Source: JANQJA01 sp040880285
GTDB lineage: Bacteria > Pseudomonadota > Gammaproteobacteria > Pseudomonadales > Azotimanducaceae
DNA: 47,978 bases
Direction: 5' to 3'
NCBI GenBank assembly: GCA_040880285.1
Contig: JBBDIT010000008.1
Span: 1 to 47,978, forward strand
Positions within the stretch are counted from its first letter, which is position 1; each line of letters opens with the position of its first letter. Position numbers and translations under genes: made by a program. Under the pieces are notes generated by a model, which made no database searches, was not told the origin of the DNA, and worked only from the letters and a program-made list of their open reading frames with translations. Below, one piece after another: positions 16,849-25,701 of the stretch.

Positions 16849-18021
16849 ATGGTGACGGGCTATCCGCTTTCCGATATTAAGGTGCTCGATCTATCTCGAG
16901 TACTGGCAGGTCCATTTGCCGGACGAATGTTAGCTGACCTGGGGGCCGAAGTCGTCAAAGTCGAACCCCCGGATCGAGACGTTACCCGGTTATGGGGTAA
17001 AAAAGTCGGCTCAATTTCCGGTTACTATAACCAGCAAAATGCCGGCAAGAAGAATATCAGCATCGATCTGCGTACCCCGGAAGGCGTTGGCCTGCTGAAG
17101 GAATTAGCTACATCGGCAGACATACTGATAGAGAACTTCAGGCCAGGTGTGATGAACCGTCTTGGCATCGACTGGCCGGAATTAAAGGCAGTCAATTCAC
17201 GCCTGGTCATGCTATCCATTTCAGGGTTCGGGCAACAAGGACCTGAGTCGCAGAGAGCCGCTTACGCCCCTATCGTTCATGCAGAAACAGGAGCTATCTC
17301 TCGCCAGGCTGCTCGCGCAAACTGTGAGCCAGTGGAGATGTGTATGTCATTCGCCGACACGAATGCAGGCCTTCATGGTCTCGTTGGGGTTCTCGCGGCA
17401 ATACACATGCGGGAGAGAACCGGACTCGGACAACATATCGATATCGCAATGGTTGACGCCATGCTCGCGACTGACGACCAGACTCATTACCATCTGGAAG
17501 ATTCAACAGTCATGAACGGGGCAAGCGAGGTTTGGGATGCCACCGGTGGTCATATCATCATTGCCGGCGATTTCCGGCACATCTGGCGTCAAATCAACAC
17601 GGTACTCGGCGTTTTTGACCCAACACCTGAAGACGCAGGGCTTGAGGAGAAGATCAGACTCAGGCGTAAGACAGCGGCAGAATTCTTCACGAGCTTTGCC
17701 GATCGCACTGCCCTCACCGACGCGCTGGACCGGGCACGCCTGGCGTGGGGCAATGTCAACACGACCGCGAATTACCTGGTTGACTCAACCACTCTCAAGC
17801 ACCGGCACAGCATCGTCGAAGTAGACGACCGACACGGCAATAGGCGGCCTTTATTTCAAAGCCCCTATCGCTTTTCCGACGCCAGTAGCGGTGTGAGAAG
17901 TGGCGCGCCGTTTCAGGGCGAACATGATCGTGAAATCCTCAAGGCCTGGATCGGAATGGAAGATGCCGATATCGAGGCGCTGGCGCATTGCGGCGTGCTG
18001 GTTCGCGAGACGAACGGGTGA
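16849..18021 (+). CDS. Class III CoA-transferase (CaiB/BaiF, formyl-CoA transferase family)
   Basis: 390 aa. N-terminal IKVLDLSRVLAGPFAGRMLAD and LGAEVVKVEPP are the standard family opening. IDLRTPEG and ENFRPGVMNRLG follow. The catalytic aspartate is D170 in FADTNAG, matching Asp169 of formyl-CoA transferase. The enzyme moves CoA between carboxylic acids through a glutamyl/aspartyl-CoA anhydride mechanism; donor and acceptor are unknown. GGAGGG lies ten bases before the ATG. A TTGACA at 16798-16803 may mark its promoter, but the -10 is poor. It ends three bases from the stop of the convergent sulfotransferase gene. Confidence 0.93.
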   Translation: MVTGYPLSDIKVLDLSRVLAGPFAGRMLADLGAEVVKVEPPDRDVTRLWGKKVGSISGYYNQQNAGKKNISIDLRTPEGVGLLKELATSADILIENFRPGVMNRLGIDWPELKAVNSRLVMLSISGFGQQGPESQRAAYAPIVHAETGAISRQAARANCEPVEMCMSFADTNAGLHGLVGVLAAIHMRERTGLGQHIDIAMVDAMLATDDQTHYHLEDSTVMNGASEVWDATGGHIIIAGDFRHIWRQINTVLGVFDPTPEDAGLEEKIRLRRKTAAEFFTSFADRTALTDALDRARLAWGNVNTTANYLVDSTTLKHRHSIVEVDDRHGNRRPLFQSPYRFSDASSGVRSGAPFQGEHDREILKAWIGMEDADIEALAHCGVLVRETNG

Positions 18022-18024
18022 GAA

Positions 18025-19431
18025 CTAACCTGAGACGATAGAATTCGTATTGGTTATGGTCACAGGTACTTCGATTTCGATTCCAAGGATTGATGCAACC
18101 TCCTGCAAGTGTTCCGCATAGGAGCGCCAGCGTTGTTGAGAGGTCTTGTATAAGGGTTTTCGTACTTGCAGGAAGCTGGCGGTCTTAACGGTGCGTTGCG
18201 TCTTATGGAAGTCAAGGCAAGCCGGATCGAAATCCAGGCCACAATAGTCCAGCAAGCGGCGCGTTTCATCTTCCTGGTTCGCTAACATCTGCTCATAGCG
18301 GAATGACAAGATGCGGCCGGGAAAAACAGTATCCCAGTGCTCCATCAGTCGCCGGTAGTCATTGTAAAAGTGCGCCAGCTTTATGAGATCAAAACTATAA
18401 TTCTGGCCCTTGGTAAAATTCTGGAAAAAACAGGAAATGCAGGTATCGAGTGGATCACGTTCCGTGTGAATAATTCTGGCATTCGGGAACATCAGCAAGA
18501 TCAAACCTGCAAACTGGAAGTTCAAAGGATGCTTGTCGACAACTCGCTTAAACGTGCCTGGCACCAGGGGTTGCAGCAATTTCAGGTATTCACTGGCCAG
18601 CGTCTGGTACTGGGCGCCGGTTAGTCCTGGCACACAATTCGGATAGGTCTGCCCTGATCTGCTGATCTGTGCAGCATGGCGCGCCACCAGCTTCATTTCA
18701 TTTAACTCACCCGCACCGTAAACCGACGGATGACTCGCAAGGATTTGTTCAATCAGGCTGGTACCGGAACGCGGCATACCGATGATAAATACCGGTTGTT
18801 CACTCGGGTCACCGACCGTCTCCATCGCATTGACATGTTTCTGGCTGAACACATAAATCGTGTCTTTTACCTGTTGACGAAACTCGGCACTATCAAATTC
18901 TTTCTTCGCTGCCGCATTGCCTGACTTGTAGTGTGCAAACGCACTTTTATACTCACCAATGTCATCGAGAAACTTGCCAGCGGCAAAATGGAAATAACAT
19001 CGGACGTTGTCGGCTAAACCAGGCGACTTCAGTTGATTCATCACCTGGTGATAAAATGGATCAGAACGCTCAAACGTCACCATCTCGGCGAGACCCTGGT
19101 AGGCCTCGCCATAGTCGGGTTTTAGACTAATGGCACGCCTGAAGCTTGCTTGCGCATCTGCCAACCTGCCAACGCGTCGATAGATACCCGCGATATTGTG
19201 ATGAAAGGGCGCCGCGTTGGGATTGATGCCGATCGCTTTTTCGATAAGTGCCATGGCCTCCCTGGCGCGATCCTGTTCATTGCGCACAAGACCCAGAAGA
19301 TGGTTGGCATCAGGGTTGTCAGGTTCGGTCGCCAGAATTTCCTGGTAGATAGGCTCGGCATCCTCAAAGTTACCGGCGATGTGCAACTCCATGGCCTCAT
19401 TCAGGCGCTCCAGCGTATCGTTTATATCCAT
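18025..19431 (-). CDS. TPR-repeat sulfotransferase
   Basis: 468 aa. Residues 1-120 hold at least three tetratricopeptide repeats (for example NPDANHLLGLVRNEQDRARE and NAAPFHHNIAGIYRRVGRLA). A sulfotransferase domain starts near 212 with the PAPS 5'-phosphosulfate loop IGMPRSGTSLIEQILASHP (218-236). A 3'-phosphate-binding region TERDPLDTCISCFFQNF follows. It transfers sulfate from PAPS to an unidentified acceptor; fusions of this kind are common in marine proteobacteria and resemble tyrosylprotein sulfotransferase layouts. It starts three bases after the copper-chaperone stop, so the two are probably one transcript. Confidence 0.9.
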   Translation of the reverse strand: MDINDTLERLNEAMELHIAGNFEDAEPIYQEILATEPDNPDANHLLGLVRNEQDRAREAMALIEKAIGINPNAAPFHHNIAGIYRRVGRLADAQASFRRAISLKPDYGEAYQGLAEMVTFERSDPFYHQVMNQLKSPGLADNVRCYFHFAAGKFLDDIGEYKSAFAHYKSGNAAAKKEFDSAEFRQQVKDTIYVFSQKHVNAMETVGDPSEQPVFIIGMPRSGTSLIEQILASHPSVYGAGELNEMKLVARHAAQISRSGQTYPNCVPGLTGAQYQTLASEYLKLLQPLVPGTFKRVVDKHPLNFQFAGLILLMFPNARIIHTERDPLDTCISCFFQNFTKGQNYSFDLIKLAHFYNDYRRLMEHWDTVFPGRILSFRYEQMLANQEDETRRLLDYCGLDFDPACLDFHKTQRTVKTASFLQVRKPLYKTSQQRWRSYAEHLQEVASILGIEIEVPVTITNTNSIVSG

Positions 19432-19434
19432 TGG

Positions 19435-19869
19435 TCAAGGCGCTGTCATTTGACCCATCTGGCCAATCTTTACGGTCACATCGAGAGATTCACCGCTATC
19501 AGCGACAATCCTGATAACAAAAGTTTCCCCTGCGACCAGATTTTTCTTTACCCCCATCAGCATGATATGCAACTTGCCGGGAGATAGCTCAATGGCTTGA
19601 CCCGCAGCAACCGAGAAGTGATGTCGATGCTTCATCCGCATCATGTCGGCTTCGAGAACTGTCTCGTGCATCTGGCCAACTTCAGCGATATCCGTCTCGA
19701 TCCGATCGATGACAAGAGTTTGCTCACCAGTATTGACCAGTGTGCCGTAAACCGCCGCGGACGTGGCGCCTGGCACAGTCGCCCTTGACCAGGCATTATC
19801 CATCACAAGGGGCGAGGCGAGCGCGGCCTGGGTCCACATCAACCAAAAAAATATCAGTAATCGCTTCAA
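19435..19869 (-). CDS. PCu(A)C family periplasmic copper chaperone
   Basis: 144 aa with a TTG start; AAGGTGA lies about eight bases upstream. Signal peptide about 1-18 (LLIFFWLMWTQAALA). The copper site is complete: H68, M79, H101 and M103 fit the family motif H-X10-M-X21-H-X-M exactly. The family delivers Cu(I) to the CuA or CuB site of cytochrome c oxidase in the periplasm. No oxidase or Sco gene is nearby. An extended -10 promoter lies at 19901-19909. It is followed by the TPR-sulfotransferase gene with a 3-nt gap. Confidence 0.93.
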   Translation of the reverse strand: MKRLLIFFWLMWTQAALASPLVMDNAWSRATVPGATSAAVYGTLVNTGEQTLVIDRIETDIAEVGQMHETVLEADMMRMKHRHHFSVAAGQAIELSPGKLHIMLMGVKKNLVAGETFVIRIVADSGESLDVTVKIGQMGQMTAP

Positions 19870-19900
19870 CCCTGGTCACCTTATGGAGGATTCGACGCCG

Positions 19901-19909
19901 ATTATATCA
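19901..19909 (-). promoter_or_regulatory. Extended -10 promoter for the PCu(A)C gene
   Basis: The minus strand reads TGATATAAT, a TGn plus perfect TATAAT, about 30 nt before the TTG start at 19869. There is no good -35, as expected for extended -10 promoters. Confidence 0.6.
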
Positions 19910-19966
19910 CCACTGCAATCCCAACCGGTTCTATCACCTTAATTGTCAGGATCGAGCCATTATATA

Positions 19967-19996
19967 TTGACACCAGACAATACCGGGGGGTGTGAT
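19967..19996 (+). promoter_or_regulatory. Possible promoter of the patatin/matB unit
   Basis: TTGACA at 19967-19972 and TGTGAT at 19991-19996 are separated by 18 bp. The -10 matches consensus at four positions. It would leave an untranslated leader of about 100 nt before the ATG at 20103. Confidence 0.35.
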
Positions 19997-20102
19997 TCGA
20001 CGCGAGTCCGGCCTTTCACACTGTACCCTGTATTCATTCCAATTCATCTGACGTGTCAAATTGCAAACCTGTAAACTGGGCACCTCAATCGATACCGCTG
20101 GA

Positions 20103-22292
20103 ATGGTAATGAAAGTCAGTCGATTTTTCCTGTGTAGCCTTGTTTGTTTTGGGTGTTGCGCTGCAACCACATCGTATGGAGTTGAACCTGCGCCAAAAAT
20201 TGGACTTGTACTGAGTGGTGGCGGTGCCAGGGGCCTTGCGCACATAGGCGTTATACGGGCGCTCGAAGAACAAAATATCAAGATTGACGCCATCGCCGGC
20301 ACAAGCATGGGAGCGGTGATCGGTGCACTCTATGCTTCTGGCCGTTCGGTTGATGAAATTGAAAGGATTGCGCTCGCAATGGATTGGAGCGCGACTCTCG
20401 ATGACACCCCGCCGAGAAGTCGCATGTCGTTTCGTCGTAAACGAGACGATCGCCTCAACGTCGTCAGGGGCCAGGCCGCCCTGGAACAGGGCATTTTCAA
20501 GCTACCCAAAGGCGTCGTCCAGGGGCAGACATTGCAGGTAGCACTGCAGGAGCAATTCTTGCCAGTAGGCGACATCGCGCACTTCGATCAGCTTGATATA
20601 CCGTTCAGGGCGGTAGCAAGTGACCTGGTCACCGGAGCAGCTCACGTATTCAGTGATGGACTGCTGGCAACCGCAGTACGGGCCAGCATGTCTATTCCAG
20701 GAATTTTTTCACCAGTTGAAATTGACGGCAAAATGCTGGTTGACGGTGGCATCGCCAATAATCTTCCTGTAGACGTGGTCAAGGCCATGGGAGTCGATTA
20801 CGTCATTGCCGTTGATATCACAACGCCGCTTTATAGTGCAAAGGAGATGGACTCCGTTATCCCGATCATAGAGCAACTCACAACGCTACTTACTTTTAAC
20901 CGGGCAAGGGAACAATATGCACTGATCAGCAATGATGACCTCCTGGTCACTCCCGATGTGAGCGATATCCACTCGTCCGCATTTGAACTTTCAGAACTCG
21001 CGATCAAGCGCGGATATGACGCAATAATTGCTCACCGCAAACATCTGGCAGTCTATGCAGGTTCCGGTACAGTAAACTCCGAAGACGATAAAAAATTTAC
21101 ACTACCCATCATCGACAGTATAGAGGTACGTAACGACAGTAAGTTTTCCAATCATCTCATCCTCTCACGAATCAGCCAGGTCATCGGCGAGCCATTGGAT
21201 GAGCGCCAATTGAGAGTCGATATCGACTCAATTTACGGCTACGGCTATTTTGAATCAGTTCAATACCGACTTCAGCAAAAAGATCAACACCTTACGCTTG
21301 TGATCACGGCGCAAGAAAAATCCCTGGGTAAAGACTTACTCGGCCTTAGCATGGACTTGTTTACCGATACACGTGCCGATAGTAGTTTCAACCTTGGCCT
21401 GACCTTTCGAAAATCCGGCCTTACACAAAAGGGAGCGGAGTTCTTTGCCGCTGGCCAGGTTGGACAGGATCCAGGAGTCGAGGCCGAACTCTACTTGCCG
21501 CTGGATTTCCGCCAGCGGTTTTACGCTGAACCCTATGCAAGCTACAAAGAGCAGACCCAAAACGAGGTTGAAACCGGGCAGGTCACCTCAAGGATCCGGA
21601 TTGACCAACTGGTTTATGGGTTATTTATGGGTGTCGAGATTTCCAATAAGGCGATCCTGGGTCTGGGTCATGAGCGCCGAAGCGGCCACATCGATACGTT
21701 CGTGGGTCCAACGATGCCCAGGCTCGCTTTTGAGAACGCTTTGCACTATGGGAAGATCGAGTTTGACACAATGGACAACCTTGAATTCCCTTCCAGCGGA
21801 ACCCTGCTCCAATTGCGCTACGACTTCGTAAATCCTGATGACAGCCTTGCGCGCTACGAAATATTCAACGCCGACCTGGCCCACGCCTTTGCAATCGGGA
21901 GACACGCGTTTGTCTTCGATGGCCGTTACGTAAGGAGTACAGGGACCGTCGAACGACACTTGCAGCCCGCCCTGGGAGGAATCAAAAACCTGTCAGGCTT
22001 GCCGCGCCAGGGTCTCACAGACAATAACCTGGCCTACCTCAGCCTCACCTACCTGAACCGGTTGAACGACCCTCGCCTGCTTCCACTGGAACTCCCGGTA
22101 TACATAGGCTTTGCTATCGAATCCGGAAATACCTGGACGGATGCGAGCGATATCAGGTTTGACGATATGATTATCGGTGCTCTGCTGATGCTCGGCGTGG
22201 ACACACCACTCGGTCCTGTCTATTTTGGATATGGTCGCGCCGAAACTGACGTTAACAGATTTTATATTCGACTGGGGCACTTGCTTCAATAA
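20103..22292 (+). CDS. Patatin-like phospholipase with POTRA and outer-membrane barrel (PlpD-like, type Vd)
   Basis: About 729 aa from the ATG at 20103; a second ATG at 20109 is equally good, and a TTG at 20061 is less likely. Signal peptide about 1-26, then a patatin domain with oxyanion loop LSGGGARGLAHIG, nucleophile S68 in GTSMG and D214 in VDGGIANN, the Ser-Asp dyad. Residues of about 330-405 (IDSIEVRNDSKFSN, then IDSIYGYGYFESVQY) form a POTRA-like domain. The remainder is a surface-antigen/BamA-like beta barrel. PlpD-type proteins place a phospholipase A1 on the outside. It ends TAATG, overlapping the malonyl-CoA ligase start by one base. Confidence 0.9.
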   Translation: MVMKVSRFFLCSLVCFGCCAATTSYGVEPAPKIGLVLSGGGARGLAHIGVIRALEEQNIKIDAIAGTSMGAVIGALYASGRSVDEIERIALAMDWSATLDDTPPRSRMSFRRKRDDRLNVVRGQAALEQGIFKLPKGVVQGQTLQVALQEQFLPVGDIAHFDQLDIPFRAVASDLVTGAAHVFSDGLLATAVRASMSIPGIFSPVEIDGKMLVDGGIANNLPVDVVKAMGVDYVIAVDITTPLYSAKEMDSVIPIIEQLTTLLTFNRAREQYALISNDDLLVTPDVSDIHSSAFELSELAIKRGYDAIIAHRKHLAVYAGSGTVNSEDDKKFTLPIIDSIEVRNDSKFSNHLILSRISQVIGEPLDERQLRVDIDSIYGYGYFESVQYRLQQKDQHLTLVITAQEKSLGKDLLGLSMDLFTDTRADSSFNLGLTFRKSGLTQKGAEFFAAGQVGQDPGVEAELYLPLDFRQRFYAEPYASYKEQTQNEVETGQVTSRIRIDQLVYGLFMGVEISNKAILGLGHERRSGHIDTFVGPTMPRLAFENALHYGKIEFDTMDNLEFPSSGTLLQLRYDFVNPDDSLARYEIFNADLAHAFAIGRHAFVFDGRYVRSTGTVERHLQPALGGIKNLSGLPRQGLTDNNLAYLSLTYLNRLNDPRLLPLELPVYIGFAIESGNTWTDASDIRFDDMIIGALLMLGVDTPLGPVYFGYGRAETDVNRFYIRLGHLLQ

Positions 22293-23800
22293 TGGCCAAT
22301 CATAATATTTATCATCTATTCCGACAGCGATTTGCTGACGAATCTGCCTTCATTTGTACAGGTCAGGGCGAAGTCCAGTATACCTATGGTGATCTGGAAC
22401 GGCTGAGTGCAGAAATCGCCCGGCAACTTGCTTCGATGGGAATCAATCCCGGGGATCGCGTCATCGTCCAGGTCGAGAAGTCCGCCATGAGTTTGATGGT
22501 CTATTTCGGATGCTTGCGCGCCGGATTTGTCTACCTGCCACTCAACACGGCCTATCAACGCCACGAGATCGAATATTTTGTCACCGACGCCGAACCCGCG
22601 CTTGTCATATGCGATCCTGCCAATGAGGAGTTATATCAAAAGCTCACCCGCTGTCCTGTACTGACATTGGATGGAGAGGGTCGAGGCAGTCTGCAGCCAA
22701 TCCCTGAAAGTTACACCGCAGATACTGTGGCTGGCGATATCGTGACCAACGACGCTGACGATATCGCAGTCATTCTTTATACCTCCGGCACTACAGGTCA
22801 ACCCAAGGGTGCGATGATCAGCCACGGCAACCTCGCAGCAAATGGACTCACGCTGCATGAGGCCTGGCGTTGGCAGCCTGGTGACATCTTGCTACACGCA
22901 CTGCCCATATTCCACATTCACGGCTTGTTCGTGGCGACACACCTGGCCGTCTTGAATAGCAGCCCGATGCTATTCCTGAACCGATTTGATCCAGCCGCCG
23001 TCATCGCCGCGCTACCCAATGCAACGGTGTATATGGGCGTACCGACCAACTATACGCGCCTTTTGGCAAACTCTTCCTTCGACAAACAAGTCTGCAGGAA
23101 CATGCGTCTTTTTACGTCCGGTTCAGCACCGCTTTTGGTGCAAACATTTAAAGAGTTCGAGGCTCGCACCGGGCATTGCATCGTCGAACGCTATGGGATG
23201 ACGGAGACGGGAATGAACACCAGCAACCCGGTTGATGGTCAAAGAAAACCTGGTACTGTGGGTCCCCCTTTACCCGGCGTCGAAGCCAGGATTGTCGATT
23301 CATCCAATCATCAGGTACCTGTCCTCGAAACAGGCGATTTATTGATCCGGGGGGCTAATGTCTTTAAAGGTTACTGGCGCAAGCCCGGGAAGACTGCCCA
23401 GGAGTTTGATCCTGACGGTTTTTTCCGAACCGGGGACCTGGCGCTGGTGGACGAGGACGGTTACATCTCCCTGGTTGGCAGGAACAAGGACCTGATCATA
23501 AGCGGAGGACTCAATGTTTACCCGAAAGAAATCGAGTCTGTGATCGACCAGATTCCCGGCGTCATGGAATCCGCTGTCATCGGTATCCCCGATACTGACT
23601 TCGGGGAGGCTGTCACGGCAGTGGTGGTACAGGACCAGGACGCTTCACTGGACGAGGCAATCATCATCAGTCACCTCAAGACGACACTCGCAAATTTCAA
23701 GGTCGCCAAGCATGTATTCTTCGTCACGGAACTTCCTCGCAACACCATGGGCAAGGTTCAAAAAAACGTACTGCGTGACCAGTTCAGTCAACACGCATAG
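22292..23800 (+). CDS. matB: Malonyl-CoA ligase (MatB-like acyl-CoA synthetase)
   Basis: 502 aa, an adenylate-forming enzyme. Seen: GDRVIVQVEKSAMSLMVYFG and LPLNTAYQRHEIEYF, close to rhizobial and Streptomyces MatB; P-loop ILYTSGTTGQPKGAM; ERYGMTETGMNTSNP; GDLALVDEDGY; and C-terminal LPRNTMGKVQKN with the catalytic lysine. It converts malonate (or methylmalonate), CoA and ATP to the CoA thioester in the cytoplasm. There is no malonyl-CoA decarboxylase (MatA) nearby; instead the neighbours are a patatin lipase, an SDR remnant and a hotdog protein. Specificity for malonate is inferred from overall motif similarity. Confidence 0.88.
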   Translation: MANHNIYHLFRQRFADESAFICTGQGEVQYTYGDLERLSAEIARQLASMGINPGDRVIVQVEKSAMSLMVYFGCLRAGFVYLPLNTAYQRHEIEYFVTDAEPALVICDPANEELYQKLTRCPVLTLDGEGRGSLQPIPESYTADTVAGDIVTNDADDIAVILYTSGTTGQPKGAMISHGNLAANGLTLHEAWRWQPGDILLHALPIFHIHGLFVATHLAVLNSSPMLFLNRFDPAAVIAALPNATVYMGVPTNYTRLLANSSFDKQVCRNMRLFTSGSAPLLVQTFKEFEARTGHCIVERYGMTETGMNTSNPVDGQRKPGTVGPPLPGVEARIVDSSNHQVPVLETGDLLIRGANVFKGYWRKPGKTAQEFDPDGFFRTGDLALVDEDGYISLVGRNKDLIISGGLNVYPKEIESVIDQIPGVMESAVIGIPDTDFGEAVTAVVVQDQDASLDEAIIISHLKTTLANFKVAKHVFFVTELPRNTMGKVQKNVLRDQFSQHA

Positions 23801-23811
23801 GGAATGACTCG

Positions 23812-24016
23812 ATGGACCCCGGGCTCGACGGCAAAACCGTACTCATAACCGCTGCATCCGAAGGTATTTCCAGCCAACCTCCGTCGGTCCGGCGGCGTTC
23901 AACGTGCCATGGATGCCAACTCTGGCATTGATATCCTGGTAAATAATGCCGGTTTCGATGGCTATGCCCTTATGATGGCGCAAGGACTGCTTGATTCAAG
24001 GGCTGGAAGTTCCTAG
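23812..24016 (+). pseudogene. Short-chain dehydrogenase remnant
   Basis: An ATG eleven bases after the matB stop opens LDGKTVLITAASEGI, the N-terminal strand and Gly-rich turn of an SDR (normally TGAS.GIG). That frame then runs into unrelated sequence and stops near 23930. In a second frame RSGGVQRAMDANSGIDILVN runs into NAG, the SDR NNAG motif, and stops at 24016. An intact SDR is about 250 aa, with roughly 75-80 residues between these motifs, so internal deletion and a frameshift have destroyed the gene. The catalytic Tyr-x3-Lys half is missing. Confidence 0.75.
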
Positions 24017-24049
24017 TCTTGAGTCATTCCAAATAAAGGTGAAATTGCT

Positions 24050-24949
24050 ATGGCGACCACAATTCTTCCGGAGAACGTGAATCAACGCGACCTGGTACGG
24101 CAGGATGACTTGCTGATCGGGCCATTGCTGACACCGGCCAATAGCGCCAGGCACCTGGGCGCTGGTAGCATTCACGATGACGCCACGGCAAAGAAGCTCG
24201 GCTTTCGAGGTGGCACAGTGGCAGGCTCCCTTCACATGGAACAGTTCCCGCCACTCGCAACCCGGATCTTTGGAGACAGGTGGTGGCAATCAGGGGGGTT
24301 GTCACTGTATTTCCGCTATGCAACGGCCGATCTTGAGCCGGTACGTTGTTTCTCAAAGACCAACGGGGACCTGACCAGCATTGCCGCCGCGCGGGTTAAC
24401 ACGTGGATGGAAGATGACCAGGACCACCTGGTTGCCGAGGGCACCATGAACATTGGCGGCCCTGATCCAGATTCACCGCTTCGATTAAGGATAGCCGAAA
24501 CACCGGCACCCGAGGATATCCGTATCCTCGAACATGTCCGCGTTGGCGCGACCAGTGAGGCAAGAGCGACCCGCATCGACAAGGACGTGGTAGACCAACG
24601 ATTGGCAGTGATTACTGCTCCCCTATCCGTCTATAGCGAGTCACCGGCCTACTTGCCGCCGAGTCTGATTGTCAGGATCATGCGCCCGGCAGAGGCCGGC
24701 ATCCTGCCACGGCACGACAATATCGGAGTCGGCTTGTTTGGCGCCATAGAAGTCCAACATATCCAGGGACCCGTGCAGGCAGACACAGATTACACCTGCA
24801 CCGCCACTGTGCTTGCCGTCAGTGAAACGCCAAAAACAGAATACCTTTGGTACGAGAGCAAAGTCTTTGACATTGCCGGTAATGAGATCGCACACATGTT
24901 GATGATGCTTCGGTTTATGAAAGCATCTTCATCACTCTGGGCGTCATAG
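24050..24949 (+). CDS. Hotdog-fold (MaoC-like) protein, function unknown
   Basis: 299 aa. Residues 51-66, GFRGGTVAGSLHMEQF, resemble the substrate-tunnel helix of MaoC/hotdog enzymes (G..GG.V.G...). The length and a second segment near 220-290 (GLFGAIEVQHIQGPVQADTDY) suggest two hotdog units, as in double-hotdog dehydratases and thioesterases. It may act on CoA thioesters, fitting the MatB gene and the SDR remnant upstream, but I cannot name a reaction. No catalytic Asp/His pair is obvious. It is the last gene before a short gap and purN. Confidence 0.6.
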   Translation: MATTILPENVNQRDLVRQDDLLIGPLLTPANSARHLGAGSIHDDATAKKLGFRGGTVAGSLHMEQFPPLATRIFGDRWWQSGGLSLYFRYATADLEPVRCFSKTNGDLTSIAAARVNTWMEDDQDHLVAEGTMNIGGPDPDSPLRLRIAETPAPEDIRILEHVRVGATSEARATRIDKDVVDQRLAVITAPLSVYSESPAYLPPSLIVRIMRPAEAGILPRHDNIGVGLFGAIEVQHIQGPVQADTDYTCTATVLAVSETPKTEYLWYESKVFDIAGNEIAHMLMMLRFMKASSSLWAS

Positions 24950-25014
24950 GAAGTCAACGTCACAGGTGATCGCCCGTGATAGAATTTGCGGCGACACGAT
25001 AGCCGCGACATCCC

Positions 25015-25602
25015 ATGATAAAACTCGGCATCCTGGCATCCAGCCGGGGCACCAACTTCCAGGCCATTATCGATGCTTGCGCAAGCGGCAGGCTCGACGC
25101 AAAGCCAGTGATTGCTATCAGTAACAATAGCAGGGCGATCGCGCTGGCAAGAGCTCGCGATGCGGGCATTCCTGTGGCGCATCTGTCCGGCACCACGCAC
25201 CCGGACGAACGTGAACTGGACGCGGCGATTACCAAAACGCTCACAACCCATGAGGTGGATCTGGTCATTACTGCTGGCTATATGAAAAAACTCGGGCCCC
25301 TGACCCTGACCAAATTTTCCCGACGAATCATCAATGTGCATCCGTCCCTGCTACCTCGCCATGGCGGCAAGGGCATGTATGGTATCAACGTCCACAGGGC
25401 AGTCATCGAGAGCGGCGACCACGAGACCGGGATAACGATCCACTACGTGAATGGTGAATATGACACAGGGCCAATCATTGCACAGAAGTCGATCCCGGTA
25501 TTGCCGTCTGATACGCCTACGTCCCTGGCCGATCGTGTTCTGGCCGAGGAACACAAATTCCTTATCGACACCCTGGCCTCGATAATTGGCCCCAAAACTT
25601 GA
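25015..25602 (+). CDS. purN: Phosphoribosylglycinamide formyltransferase, GAR transformylase 1
   Basis: 195 aa, the usual size. It has the N-terminal phosphate loop LASSRGTNFQAI, then NVHPSLLPRHGGKGMYG with N107 and H109 (E. coli N106 and H108), and NGEYDTGPII with D150, giving the complete Asn-His-Asp catalytic set. It uses 10-formyl-THF to formylate GAR in purine synthesis. In many gammaproteobacteria purN follows purM; here purM is absent and the next gene is the ileS leader. The folate genes at 11867-13361 would supply its cofactor. Confidence 0.95.
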   Translation: MIKLGILASSRGTNFQAIIDACASGRLDAKPVIAISNNSRAIALARARDAGIPVAHLSGTTHPDERELDAAITKTLTTHEVDLVITAGYMKKLGPLTLTKFSRRIINVHPSLLPRHGGKGMYGINVHRAVIESGDHETGITIHYVNGEYDTGPIIAQKSIPVLPSDTPTSLADRVLAEEHKFLIDTLASIIGPKT

Positions 25603-25627
25603 ACAAACCATGGAATACCACTACTCT
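25599..25627 (+). promoter_or_regulatory. Candidate promoter of the ileS leader transcript
   Basis: TTGAAC (25599-25604) and TACTCT (25622-25627) lie 17 bp apart, overlapping the purN stop. The match to consensus is only moderate. If used, transcription would begin within a few bases of the leader ATG at 25636, giving an almost leaderless mRNA. Read-through from an upstream promoter is the alternative. Confidence 0.3.
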
Positions 25628-25635
25628 TGCGGCTT

Positions 25636-25701
25636 ATGAACCCGTTACCGGCAATCGCAATCATCATAATTAACATTATCCGAACAGGAATGGTGGGTTG
25701 A
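25636..25701 (+). CDS. Isoleucine-rich leader peptide of ileS
   Basis: 21 codons: ATG at 25636, TGA at 25699-25701. Seven of the 21 residues are isoleucine (positions 7, 9-12, 14 and 15), and the core reads AIAIIIINII. The codons used are ATC four times, ATT twice and ATA once. No Leu- or Val-rich cluster is present, so the sensor is specific for Ile-tRNA. It is followed by competing hairpins ending in an intrinsic terminator before ileS. A ribosome stalled on the Ile codons would expose the segment needed for the antiterminator. The ribosome-binding site is weak (GCGG a few bases upstream). It corresponds in logic to pheM in front of E. coli pheST. Confidence 0.8.
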   Translation: MNPLPAIAIIIINIIRTGMVG

